This document shows, in pieces, positions 29,531 through 37,777 of a stretch of 61,999 nt of DNA (position 1 is the stretch's first letter; every line of letters begins with the position of its first letter). This stretch comes from an uncultured Pseudomonadota bacterium (lineage in GTDB: Bacteria > Pseudomonadota > Gammaproteobacteria > Burkholderiales > SG8-39). Below the pieces are notes generated by a model. That model was not told where the DNA came from and searched no databases. It was given only the letters and a program-made list of their open reading frames with translations. The stretch covers positions 1 through 61,999 of the forward strand of contig CAIKRR010000087.1 of NCBI GenBank assembly GCA_903829815.1. Direction: 5' to 3'. The position numbers were made by a program, and so were the translations under genes.

Positions 29531-30247
29531 ATGCCGCCGAGCACAGACCCGCGTATCCCGTATCGAAGTGCGCTCATCGTGGGCGCGGGCAGTGGCCTCA
29601 GCGCCTCGCTCGCTCGCCAGTTGGCCGTGGCCGGTCTGCAGGTGAGCCTTGCCGCGCGCAACGCCGACAAGCTTGCCGCCCTCTGCGAGGCCACGGGCGC
29701 CTCGGCACACGCCTGCGACGTGGCCAAGGCCGATGAGGTGAAAGCGCTCTTTGCAACGCTCGATCGCGAAGGCCGAACGCCTGATGTCCTCATCTACAAC
29801 CCCAGTGCCCGCGCCCGTGGCCCCCTGGCCGACCTCGACCCCCTCGAGGTCGCCCGTGCGATCGACATCGGCGCCTATGGCGGCTTTCTGGCGGCGCAAC
29901 AGGCCGTGCAGCGCATGCTGCCGCACCAACGGGGTGCCATTCTGTTCACGGGTGCATCAGCCAGCGTCAAGGGCTTTGCGCTGTCTGCCCCCTTTGCCAT
30001 GGCGAAATTCGCGCTGCGCGGACTCGCACAGAGCATGGCACGCGAACTGCAACCCAAGGGCATCCACGTCGCCCACTTCGTGATCGATGGGGGTATTCGC
30101 AGCGAACGTCGTCCGGAACCCCCGGAGAGTCCCGACTCGCTGCTCGACCCTGAAGCCATCGCGCAGAGCTATCTGGCCGTGCTTTCGCAACCGCGCAGCG
30201 CCTGGACCACCGAACTCGAACTGAGACCCTGGGTCGAGCGCTTCTGA
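29531..30247 (+). CDS. SDR family protein with Phe in place of catalytic Tyr
   Basis: A 238-residue SDR-fold protein. The cofactor loop is VGAGSGLSASLA rather than TGxxxGIG, and the usual NNAG is YNPS (89-92). The active site reads SAPFAMAKFALRG, so Phe155 replaces Tyr while Lys159 stays. The segment LAQSMARELQPKGIHVAHFVIDGGI is typical of a distinct SDR branch in which this Phe seems to be common, so this is not necessarily decay. The start has GGAG 6 nt upstream. Fourth gene of the 25026 operon; activity is uncertain. Confidence 0.9.
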   Translation: MPPSTDPRIPYRSALIVGAGSGLSASLARQLAVAGLQVSLAARNADKLAALCEATGASAHACDVAKADEVKALFATLDREGRTPDVLIYNPSARARGPLADLDPLEVARAIDIGAYGGFLAAQQAVQRMLPHQRGAILFTGASASVKGFALSAPFAMAKFALRGLAQSMARELQPKGIHVAHFVIDGGIRSERRPEPPESPDSLLDPEAIAQSYLAVLSQPRSAWTTELELRPWVERF

Positions 30248-30301
30248 GCGGGCCCGGCACGCAACGACAACGCCCGCCACGCACGGAGAGGAGATCATTG
30301 C

Positions 30302-31141
30302 ATGAACCCGACACCCCGACATGCCCCGCGTGCCATCGCGGCCGTCGAGAGCACCATGGAATTCGCCGATCGACACGCAGGGCGGCCGGCCATCTACCTC
30401 GACGAAACCGCATCCCCTGCCACCCGGCGCAGCGGTCGTTTCGAAACCCGACCGGTCACGGTTGAAAACGTCCGTCCAATCGCGCGTGCGCTCTCGCTTG
30501 ACCGGGAGGGCTTTGCCCTGATGCCCCACACCTCGTCGGTGACCGACTTCTACGACGAGACTGCCATCAAGGACGTCTACGTGCCCGAACTCGAGCGACT
30601 GATTGGTGCGTTGATGGGGGCGAAGCGGGTACTGATGTTCGATCACACCCGACGCACCGGCCCTCGAGAAGACACGGGCGGTCTTCGGACCCGCGAGCCC
30701 GTTCGCCGCATCCACAACGATTACAGCGAGAAGTCAGGCCCGCGCCGCATGCTCGATCTGATCGGCGAGCCGGAAGCCGCCTTGCAACGCGGTCGACGCT
30801 TTGCCATCGTGAACGTCTGGCGGCCCATGCGAGGTCCGCTGCAAGAAACCCCACTGGGCCTGTGCGATGCCACGACCGTCAGGGCAGCCGACTGGATCGA
30901 GACCGATCAGGTCTACCGCGACCGGGTCGGCGAAACCTACTGCCTGGCGTGGGCGCCCGAGCAGCGCTGGTATTACGCGCCCGACATGACGCCTGAGGAA
31001 ATCATTCTCATCAAGTCGTACGATTCGGCACTCGACGGGCGCGCGCGGTTCTGTGCACACTCGGCCTTCGACGACATCACTGCGCCGGCCGATGCCCCAC
31101 CGCGGGCAAGCATCGAAGCACGCCTGCTTGCCCTTTTCTGA
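30302..31141 (+). CDS. CmcJ/NvfI (AsaB-like) family oxygenase
   Basis: A 279-residue protein matching the CmcJ/NvfI family: GRFETRPVTVENVRP, FDHTRRTG, then RIHNDYSEKSGPRR with the likely iron ligands His138 and Asp140, NVWRPM, and a later His in RARFCAHSAFDD. Fungal members (AsaB, NvfI) and the cephamycin protein CmcJ act in secondary metabolism as 2-oxoglutarate/Fe-type hydroxylases or desaturases. A bacterial copy at the end of a beta-oxidation operon may hydroxylate the substrate before degradation. The start has GGAG about 9 nt upstream. Convergent with a cupin gene 4 bp away. Confidence 0.88.
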   Translation: MNPTPRHAPRAIAAVESTMEFADRHAGRPAIYLDETASPATRRSGRFETRPVTVENVRPIARALSLDREGFALMPHTSSVTDFYDETAIKDVYVPELERLIGALMGAKRVLMFDHTRRTGPREDTGGLRTREPVRRIHNDYSEKSGPRRMLDLIGEPEAALQRGRRFAIVNVWRPMRGPLQETPLGLCDATTVRAADWIETDQVYRDRVGETYCLAWAPEQRWYYAPDMTPEEIILIKSYDSALDGRARFCAHSAFDDITAPADAPPRASIEARLLALF

Positions 31142-31145
31142 GGCA

Positions 31146-31583
31146 CTACCAGGGGGTGGGTGGCGGCACCCGGATGTGCTCGCGCCCGGCGACTGCCACG
31201 CTCGCAAAGTCGGCCGGACCGACAATCTCCAGGTACTCCATGTCGGGGGAGTAGTCGAACAGATAGTGAACGATGCCCGGCCGCTGATGGACACAATCGC
31301 CCGCCGAAACCCGCGTTACCTTGTCTTCGTACATGAAGCGCGCCCAGCCCGACATCATGATGACGATCTGGAACTCGGCCACGTGGTAATGCCAGCCCGT
31401 ACCTTCGTCGGGTGGATTGAGCGCCTTCACCAGATGGGCAATCACCTTGCCTCCCGTGGCCTTCGAGATCCCCAGATCACGATAGAGGAAGAAGTCGCGC
31501 AGACCTCCGGGCAGGTACCGGGTGTCTTGCGGCTTCACATGCGAAAAGAGGGTGGAACTTTCAAATTTTTCGACAGCGTTCAT
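31146..31583 (-). CDS. Cupin domain-containing protein
   Basis: A 145-residue single-cupin protein. The metal-binding motifs are GTGWHYHVAEFQIVIMM (first, with His-x-His and Glu) and PGIVHYLFDYS (second, with His). The role is unknown; small cupins may be dioxygenases, isomerases or sensors. I chose the ATG at 31583, with GGAG 8 nt upstream; a TTG at 31589 overlapping the GST stop would add two residues. It follows the GST gene directly, so both are probably one unit. Confidence 0.88.
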   Translation of the reverse strand: MNAVEKFESSTLFSHVKPQDTRYLPGGLRDFFLYRDLGISKATGGKVIAHLVKALNPPDEGTGWHYHVAEFQIVIMMSGWARFMYEDKVTRVSAGDCVHQRPGIVHYLFDYSPDMEYLEIVGPADFASVAVAGREHIRVPPPTPW

Positions 31584-31585
31584 CG

Positions 31586-32344
31586 TCAAAACTCCATGTC
31601 GAGTTCATCGAGTTCATCGGGCTCTGCCAGCGCATCGGCAATCCAGGTCTGCATCTCAGGCATCGCCATCACGCGATCGCGATAATCGGCTGCAGCCGGT
31701 GACAAGGCCACACCGTAGGTCGTGAAACGGCTTGCAACGGGAGCGAACATCGCATCGGCGAGCGTTCGATGGCGTCCGAAGAGCCACGGACCACCATAAC
31801 GCTGAAGACACTCCTGCCAGATGGTCTCGATACGCTCGATGTCGTGCTGTGCCTTGGACCAGACCTTGAATCCCTTCAACCGGGCACGCATGTTCATCGG
31901 CAGCGAGGCGCGCAACGCCGAGAAGCCCGAATGCATCTCGCCACAGATGGAACGGCAGTGCGCCCGGTGCACCGGATTGGTGGGCAGCAGTTTCGCTTCT
32001 GGTGCAATTTCGTTCAGATATTCGCCGATCGCGAGGGTGTCCCACATGCGAATGCCCTTGTGCACCAGGCATGGCACAAGGATGGACGGGGCAAGCAGCA
32101 ACAACTCGGCACGAGCGCCCGGCGCATCGATGGCCACCCGCTCCTCCTCGAAATCAATCCCGGCCAGCTTGACCATGAGCCATCCACGCAGAGACCAGGA
32201 GGAGTAGTTCTTGCTGCTGATCGACAATCGGGTGACTGAACGCCGCGTGCGTGACACGGCGCCCTTGGCGACCACCCCGGCGGCATCGGTCGCCCGTGCG
32301 CGGCCGGCGGCCTTTGTTGCGGAAGGCTTCGATCGAGTTGCCAT
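31586..32344 (-). CDS. Glutathione S-transferase family protein with basic N-terminal extension
   Basis: A 252-residue GST. The thioredoxin-like domain begins near residue 38 with SISSKNYSSWSLRGWLMVK, where the Ser of the SSWSLR motif probably activates glutathione, as in YfcF-like or tetrachlorohydroquinone-type GSTs; the helical domain follows (RHRTLADAMFAPVASRF). The first 37 residues are rich in Lys, Arg and Ala (ATRSKPSATKAAGRARA), which is not usual for a GST and could bind nucleic acid or be disordered. The ATG at 32344 has AAGGG 6 nt upstream. The downstream cupin gene starts next to its stop. Confidence 0.88.
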   Translation of the reverse strand: MATRSKPSATKAAGRARATDAAGVVAKGAVSRTRRSVTRLSISSKNYSSWSLRGWLMVKLAGIDFEEERVAIDAPGARAELLLLAPSILVPCLVHKGIRMWDTLAIGEYLNEIAPEAKLLPTNPVHRAHCRSICGEMHSGFSALRASLPMNMRARLKGFKVWSKAQHDIERIETIWQECLQRYGGPWLFGRHRTLADAMFAPVASRFTTYGVALSPAAADYRDRVMAMPEMQTWIADALAEPDELDELDMEF

Positions 32345-32442
32345 GATCACCCTTCGACGAGAATGTCGTATGCTTTGGACAGATGCAAGGAGCATGCCAC
32401 CGGCGTGGGTTCCAGAGCCTTGCGCAAGGAATGATTATTGCT

Positions 32443-33672
32443 ATGCAGCAAAGCATGATCTACGCCGTCTACGATCTGCTCGAACGCCAGACCGACCTCG
32501 TCAGGGGCTGGGCGGCCGCGATGAGCGAATACGCGGGACACTTGCACGACTGGACCGGCATGCCGCTTCTTCGCGACCTCTCGGCCACCCTCGAAGTCGG
32601 TTCATTGATGGGCCTCAGCCACGAGCGGCCCGAATTCGGTCTGAACGCCTTTCACGACCTGCACGGTACGCCCTGGCAAATCGAAACCGACATCGTCCAC
32701 CACACGCCATTCCTCAATCTGGTGCGTTTTCGCAAGCTGGGCTCGCAAGGTGAACCGCGCGTATTGCTGGTGGCGCCGATGTCGGGCCACTTTGCAACGC
32801 TGTTGAACGGCACGCTGAAGACCCTGCTCGCAGATCATGAGGTGTACCTCACTGACTGGCTCAACGCTCGCGACATCCCCACCGAGGCCGGCCGCTTCGG
32901 CTTCGACGAGTACGTGCTGCATCTGGTCGAATGCCTGCGACATCTGGGGCCTCCGGTCCATCTGATGGGCGTCTGCCAGCCAACGGTGGCGTGCCTGGCT
33001 GCCACAGCGCTCATGGCAGCCGAACACGACCCGTGTGAACCGGCCAGCCTCATTCTGATGGCGGGCCCGATCGACACGCGCCTGAGCCCGACGCGGGTCA
33101 ACGAACTGGCGAAGGAAAAGCCGATCGAATGGTTCGAGCAGAACCTGGTGAGTATCGTGCCCATGCCGCACGCGGGCGCCGGACGCCGCGTCTACCCGGG
33201 CTTCATCCAGCTCAGCGCCTTCATGAGCATGAATCGCGAGCGCCACATCCAGTCGTTTCGCACCCTGCGTGAGTTGCGCATCGCCGGCGAAAGTCAGCGA
33301 GCCGATGCCATCCGTGACTTCTATCGCGAATACTTCGCGGTCATGGATCTGCCGGCCGAGTTCTATCTGGAGACGGTGCGCTCGATCTTCCAGGATCACG
33401 ACCTGCCCTTGGGGCAGCTTTCGGTCGATGGCAGGCCAGTCGATTGCTCGGCCATTCGAAAACCCTTCCTGCTGACCATCGAGGGCGAACGCGACGATAT
33501 CTGCGGTATCGGTCAGACGCTTGCGGCGCAGGACCTGTGCAGCCGCATGCCGATCTACAAGAAGACCCATCACCTGCAGGCAGGGGTCGGACACTATGGC
33601 GTCTTCAGCGGCAAGCGCTGGGAGCGACGGATCTACCCTGTCGTGCGCGAATTCATCCAGTCTGCGCAATAG
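32443..33672 (+). CDS. phaZ: Intracellular polyhydroxyalkanoate depolymerase (PhaZ)
   Basis: A 409-residue PhaZ1-type depolymerase that mobilises native PHB granules in the cytosol. The lipase-like box is GVCQP with Cys178 as the nucleophile, a hallmark of this class. The later acid and base regions are EGERDDICGIGQT and AGVGHYGVFSG. The N-terminus MIYAVYDLLERQTDLVRGWA is typical. The ATG at 32443 has AAGGA 12 nt upstream; ATGs at 32431 and 32455 are alternatives. Divergent from the GST gene. It fits with the phasin at the left end of the window. Confidence 0.95.
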   Translation: MQQSMIYAVYDLLERQTDLVRGWAAAMSEYAGHLHDWTGMPLLRDLSATLEVGSLMGLSHERPEFGLNAFHDLHGTPWQIETDIVHHTPFLNLVRFRKLGSQGEPRVLLVAPMSGHFATLLNGTLKTLLADHEVYLTDWLNARDIPTEAGRFGFDEYVLHLVECLRHLGPPVHLMGVCQPTVACLAATALMAAEHDPCEPASLILMAGPIDTRLSPTRVNELAKEKPIEWFEQNLVSIVPMPHAGAGRRVYPGFIQLSAFMSMNRERHIQSFRTLRELRIAGESQRADAIRDFYREYFAVMDLPAEFYLETVRSIFQDHDLPLGQLSVDGRPVDCSAIRKPFLLTIEGERDDICGIGQTLAAQDLCSRMPIYKKTHHLQAGVGHYGVFSGKRWERRIYPVVREFIQSAQ

Positions 33673-33716
33673 CAGGTCCGGCGCCCATCACATCCGTACG
33701 CCGGGAGGCAGTGGCC

Positions 33717-34700
33717 TCAGCGGCCGCGCAAGCGCCCGGCGACATCCGGGTTGAGCAGATTGATCGGATGCCCGGCAGCCAACCCATTGATGGCCTCGAA
33801 GGCAGGCGCAAAGAATTCCTCGTAGGTGGTGTGCTCGGCATAGCCAAGATGCGGCGTGCACAGCACGTTATCCATCGCCAGCAAGGGATCGCTGGCACCC
33901 AGAATCGGCTCGGTGTCGTAGACGTCCACGGCCGCAAAACCCGGGCGTCCGGCGCGCAAGGCGACAAGAAGAGCCCCCGGCTCGATGAGTTGGGCACGAC
34001 TGGTGTTCACGAACAGGGCAGTTGGCTTCATCAGTGCCAGGTCACTGCCCTTGATGATGCCGCGGGTCGACGCATTCGAGCGCACGTGAATCGAGACCAC
34101 ATCACACTCGGCGAAGAAGGCATCGCGTGAATCGATGATTTCGACACCGTCCGCCCGTGCGCGTGCCTGCGAGGCTTCACGCCCGCCGTGGGTGACGACG
34201 CGCATGCCGAAGGCCTGCCCGAACCGGGCGACCCGCGAACCGATGTTGCCGTAACCGTAGATGCCGAGCACCAGCCCGCGAACCGACTGACCCAGGCTTG
34301 ACTGCCAGCGCCCGGCACGCAGACCGATAGCCTCGGAAACCACCTTGCGCTTGGCAGCCAGCACCAGGGCCCAGGTGAGCTCGGCAGTGGCCTCGCTCGA
34401 CGTACCAGCGCCGCTCACCGCGATGCCCAGGTCGGTGCACGCAGCCAGATCGACGTGCGCTGCGGCATGACCCGTCTGGCTGATGAGACGCAAGGCGGGC
34501 AACTGCTCGAGCAGTTCGCGTGGCATGCGGGTGCGCTCGCGAATCAGCACCACCGCATCGGCCGCCTTGAACCGCTGCACGATCAGCGCGGGGTCGGTCA
34601 CGATGTCGTGATGAACGGTGACCTCATGGCCTGCAAGGAGGGAACGGCAGGCGAGCTGATCGAACGCATGCTGGTAATCATCGGCAATCACGACTTTCAT
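33717..34700 (-). CDS. D-2-hydroxyacid dehydrogenase family protein
   Basis: A 327-residue NAD-dependent D-2-hydroxyacid dehydrogenase. The cofactor motif is GIYGYGNIGSRVA. The catalytic set is Arg in the NTSRAQLIEPGAL region, Glu in VDVYDTEP and His in CTPHLGYAE. The N-terminal MKVVIADDYQHAFDQL is the family type that includes many Burkholderiales proteins of unknown substrate. A very good ribosome binding site (GGAGGT) precedes the ATG at 34700. It lies 13 bp downstream of a GST gene and is the last gene of the kinase-ACAD-GST-dehydrogenase run. Confidence 0.93.
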   Translation of the reverse strand: MKVVIADDYQHAFDQLACRSLLAGHEVTVHHDIVTDPALIVQRFKAADAVVLIRERTRMPRELLEQLPALRLISQTGHAAAHVDLAACTDLGIAVSGAGTSSEATAELTWALVLAAKRKVVSEAIGLRAGRWQSSLGQSVRGLVLGIYGYGNIGSRVARFGQAFGMRVVTHGGREASQARARADGVEIIDSRDAFFAECDVVSIHVRSNASTRGIIKGSDLALMKPTALFVNTSRAQLIEPGALLVALRAGRPGFAAVDVYDTEPILGASDPLLAMDNVLCTPHLGYAEHTTYEEFFAPAFEAINGLAAGHPINLLNPDVAGRLRGR

Positions 34701-34713
34701 GAGACCTCCAGAA

Positions 34714-35376
34714 TCAAGTGTTACGGGCTGCGCGCCGGGCGGCCATCGCCGCTTCGCCTGCCTTGCGATCGGTGGCAACACGCTGGAAGGCAGGTCGTGC
34801 GGCCAGTTGCATCAGCCACGGCGCGATGGCGGCATTGTCGGCCAGCACATCGGCACCGAGCACCCGACGGGTAGCCATCGAGACGAGGGGCAGGTGCACG
34901 GCGAGCGCGCAATCGGCCAGCGTGAGCACCTCGCCCATCGCAAAGGGCGCAAACCGAGCCAGGCGCGAGAGCGCCGTCGCACCCCGCGCAAGTTCGCGCG
35001 CAGCCTCGGTGCGCACCTCCTCGCTCACCACGCCACCGAAGAAGGCTTGCGGGTAGAGTCGCCGCGCCGGCAACTCGAGGTAGAGTTCGGTGACTGCCAC
35101 CAGTTCCCGACAGGCCGCACGCGCTCGCGCAACTGAGGGCACCAGGGGTACCGCCGGATAGGCATCCTCGAGATAATCGCAGATGACCTGCGACTCGGTG
35201 ATGATGAAACCGTCGTCGTCAAGAAACGGAATCTTGCGAGCAGCCGAGGCGTCGAGTCGTGGGCTCGTGTGCGACAGCCCGACATACTCCTCCTCGAAGG
35301 CAAGCCCCTTCTCGAGGAGAACGAGCTTCACCTTGTTGTAGTAGTTGGAGACCGGAAATCCGCACAGACGGATCAT
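34714..35376 (-). CDS. Glutathione S-transferase family protein
   Basis: A 220-residue GST with an N-terminal thioredoxin-like domain ([20 protein letters not shown], then [24 protein letters not shown], with Glu-Ser as the glutathione gamma-Glu site) and a C-terminal helical domain ([15 protein letters not shown]). The candidate activating residue is Ser or Cys near position 5-10. The ATG at 35376 overlaps the stop of the acyl-CoA dehydrogenase gene as ATGA, so they are translationally coupled. A role in the same pathway, for example thiol conjugation or isomerisation of an intermediate, is possible but unproven. Confidence 0.92.
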   Translation of the reverse strand: MIRLCGFPVSNYYNKVKLVLLEKGLAFEEEYVGLSHTSPRLDASAARKIPFLDDDGFIITESQVICDYLEDAYPAVPLVPSVARARAACRELVAVTELYLELPARRLYPQAFFGGVVSEEVRTEAARELARGATALSRLARFAPFAMGEVLTLADCALAVHLPLVSMATRRVLGADVLADNAAIAPWLMQLAARPAFQRVATDRKAGEAAMAARRAARNT

Positions 35377-36608
35377 GCTGCGGCACCACCACCCGGTATC
35401 GGATGACGCGCGAGTTCCCATTTGGCAATCGCGGCACGGTGCACCTCGTCGGGGCCATCGGCAAAACGCAGCGTCCGGTTCCAGGCGTACATGTAGGCAA
35501 GCGGGAAGTCATCGCTCATGCCACCACCACCATGCACCTGAATGGCCCAGTCGATGACCTTGCACGCCATGGTAGGAAGCAGCACCTTGATCATGGCAAT
35601 CTCGTTGCGAGCACTCTTGCTGCCACCTTCGTCGATGCGATGCGCCGCCTGCAGCACGAGGAGACGCGCCGAGTCGATCATGATGCGCGATTCGGCAATG
35701 CGTTCGTGCCACACGCCCTGCTCGGACACCCGCTTGCCGAAGGCCACGCGCGACTGGGCCCGCTTGCACAGCAACTCGAGCGCGCGCTCAGCCTGTCCCA
35801 CCAGCCGCATGCAGTGATGAATGCGGCCTGGTCCAAGACGCCCCTGGGCGATCTCGAAGCCGCGTCCCTCGCCCAGCAGCAGGTTGGTCACCGGCACGCG
35901 CACGTTCTCGAAGGTGACCTCGGCATGACCATGCGGCGCATCGTCGTAGCCGAAGAGATTGAGCGGAAGCACCACGGTAACCCCGGCCGCATCGCGAGGC
36001 ACCAGCACCATCGACTGCTGGATGTGGCGGGGTGCGCTCGTATCGGTCTTGCCCATGAAGATGAAGAAGGCACACCGCGGGTCGGGCGCCCCGGACGACC
36101 ACCACTTGCGGCCGTTGATCACGTAATGGTCGCCATCGCACACGATGCTCGACTCGATGTTGGTGGCGTCCGATGAGGCCACATCGGGCTCGGTCATCGC
36201 GAAGCACGAGCGAATGCGCCCCTCCGAGAGGGGAACCAGCCACTGCGCCTTCTGCGCCTCATCGGCATAGCGGATCAGGGTTTCCATGTTGCCGGTGTCA
36301 GGTGCCGAGCAGTTGAACACCTCGGGGGCCCAGCACACCCGCCCCATGATCTCGCACAGCGGTGCGTACTCGAGATTGGTGAGGGCACCACCGTGGGACG
36401 CCGGCCACCACAGGTTCCAGAGGCCGGCGGCTTTCGCCTTCACCTTCAATTCCTCGATCACCGGAATCGGCGTCCAGCGACGACCGGCCGCGGTATTGGC
36501 CGCGAGGTCGGCATGCCAGCGTCCCTCGTTCGGGTAGATGTGCTCGTCCATGAACGCGGTCAGCCGCGTGCGCAAGGATTGCACTTTCTCGGAGTATTCG
36601 AAGCTCAT
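35373..36608 (-). CDS. Acyl-CoA dehydrogenase, ACAD10/11-like
   Basis: A 411-residue acyl-CoA dehydrogenase with [31 protein letters not shown] and the C-terminal [21 protein letters not shown]. The DGPDEVH form is characteristic of the ACAD10/11 group. Human ACAD10 and ACAD11 fuse such a domain to an aminoglycoside-phosphotransferase-like kinase; here the kinase is the gene directly upstream (stop 36611, 2 bp away). Bacterial LvaC with kinase LvaA handles 4-hydroxyacyl-CoA by phosphorylation and rearrangement. The ATG at 36608 has AAGG 9 nt upstream. Confidence 0.94.
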   Translation of the reverse strand: MSFEYSEKVQSLRTRLTAFMDEHIYPNEGRWHADLAANTAAGRRWTPIPVIEELKVKAKAAGLWNLWWPASHGGALTNLEYAPLCEIMGRVCWAPEVFNCSAPDTGNMETLIRYADEAQKAQWLVPLSEGRIRSCFAMTEPDVASSDATNIESSIVCDGDHYVINGRKWWSSGAPDPRCAFFIFMGKTDTSAPRHIQQSMVLVPRDAAGVTVVLPLNLFGYDDAPHGHAEVTFENVRVPVTNLLLGEGRGFEIAQGRLGPGRIHHCMRLVGQAERALELLCKRAQSRVAFGKRVSEQGVWHERIAESRIMIDSARLLVLQAAHRIDEGGSKSARNEIAMIKVLLPTMACKVIDWAIQVHGGGGMSDDFPLAYMYAWNRTLRFADGPDEVHRAAIAKWELARHPIPGGGAAA

Positions 36609-36610
36609 GG

Positions 36611-37714
36611 TCAGCCTTTTCGGTTGGATTCGAGCCGGCAGGCAATGGCCCAGCCGGTTTCGGCAAGCCAGCGTGCGCGACTGCCGGCCTCCGCAGCCTG
36701 CTCGCTCGCAGCGATGCCCTCGACGTGGCGCTTCATGATCCCTTGCAGGATGGCGGCAAGCCGAAACAGATTGTAGGCGATGTAGAAGTTCCAATCGGCC
36801 ATCACCCCTGAAGGGCCCTCGGCCGGGTGCGCGCGGGCGGCGCCGATGCGTTCGAGGTAGCGCGCCACATACTCGGACTCAGACGGAATGCCCAGCGCGG
36901 CGATGTCCTCACCGGCAATTCCCCGGAATCGCCCGGGGGGAATATGCCAACTCAGGCAGTGATAGGAGAAATCGGCGAGGGGATCGCCCAGCGTCGAGAG
37001 TTCCCAGTCGAGCACCGCGAGGATCCGCGGTTCGGTCGGATGAAAGACGAGGTTGTCCATCCGGAAGTCGCCATGCACGATGGCCACCGACTCACGCGCC
37101 GGAATGCGGCCTGGCAGCCATTCGATGAGTCGGTCCATCGCCGGGATCGATTCGGTTTCGGAGGCGCGATACTGGCGACTCCAGCGATCGATCTGACGTG
37201 CGAGGTAATTGCCCGGGCGGCCATAGTCAGCCAGGCCGACACGGTTCGGATCGATGGCATGCAGGCTTGCGATCACCCGGTTCATCTCGTCATAGAGCGC
37301 AGCGCGCCCGGCGCGATCGAGGTCGGGGAGGGTCTGATCCCACAGCACGCGCCCCTCGATGAACGCCATGATGAAGAAGGCGCGGCCCAGAACCGACTCG
37401 TCGGCACACTGCGCCAGCATCTGCGGCACCGGCAATCCGGTGGCTTGAAGCGCCCCCATGACGCGAAACTCGCGCTCGATGGCATGTGCCGAGGGCAGCA
37501 ACTGCGCTGCTGGTGCAGGCTTCGATCGCATGACATAGCGCAGGGACGGGGTACCCAGAAGGTAGGTAGGATTGGACTGTCCGCCACGAAACTGTTCGAC
37601 GGTGAGGGGGCCACTGAAACCCTCCACGTGAGCGCTCATCCAGGCGGCAAGGCGGTCAACGTCGACGCTGTGCCGGTTGGCGACCGGAAGGGTGCCCGGG
37701 GGGGTATGACTCAC
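36611..37714 (-). CDS. Phosphotransferase (APH fold), ACAD10/11-kinase-like
   Basis: A 367-residue protein kinase-like small-molecule kinase. Signature motifs are [13 protein letters not shown] (nucleotide loop), [13 protein letters not shown] (catalytic loop, with Asp and Asn) and [18 protein letters not shown] (metal Asp). This is the APH family branch found with ACADs (LvaA-like, and the N-terminal part of ACAD10/11). It probably phosphorylates a 4-hydroxyacyl-CoA. I chose the GTG at 37714, with GGAG 7 nt upstream; an ATG at 37753 is the alternative. Divergent from the P-type ATPase gene over a 63-bp spacer. Confidence 0.93.
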   Translation of the reverse strand: MSHTPPGTLPVANRHSVDVDRLAAWMSAHVEGFSGPLTVEQFRGGQSNPTYLLGTPSLRYVMRSKPAPAAQLLPSAHAIEREFRVMGALQATGLPVPQMLAQCADESVLGRAFFIMAFIEGRVLWDQTLPDLDRAGRAALYDEMNRVIASLHAIDPNRVGLADYGRPGNYLARQIDRWSRQYRASETESIPAMDRLIEWLPGRIPARESVAIVHGDFRMDNLVFHPTEPRILAVLDWELSTLGDPLADFSYHCLSWHIPPGRFRGIAGEDIAALGIPSESEYVARYLERIGAARAHPAEGPSGVMADWNFYIAYNLFRLAAILQGIMKRHVEGIAASEQAAEAGSRARWLAETGWAIACRLESNRKG

Positions 37715-37777
37715 GACGCGGCTCCAGCAAGAAGCGGCACAAGCGTCCGACATTGCAGTTCAACGGGGTTAAAGCGC

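Noticed and set aside
33684-33712. Hairpin CCGGCG...CGCCGG between phaZ and the D-2-hydroxyacid dehydrogenase gene as a terminator
   Set aside because: The stem is only 6 bp with a long loop and there is no T tract, so it is not distinguishable from chance in GC-rich DNA.
37715-37777. Mg2+-sensing leader or riboswitch before the MgtA-type ATPase
   Set aside because: The spacer is only 63 bp and shared with a divergent gene. There is no room for an M-box or mgtA-type leader on this side unless it lies inside the neighbour gene.
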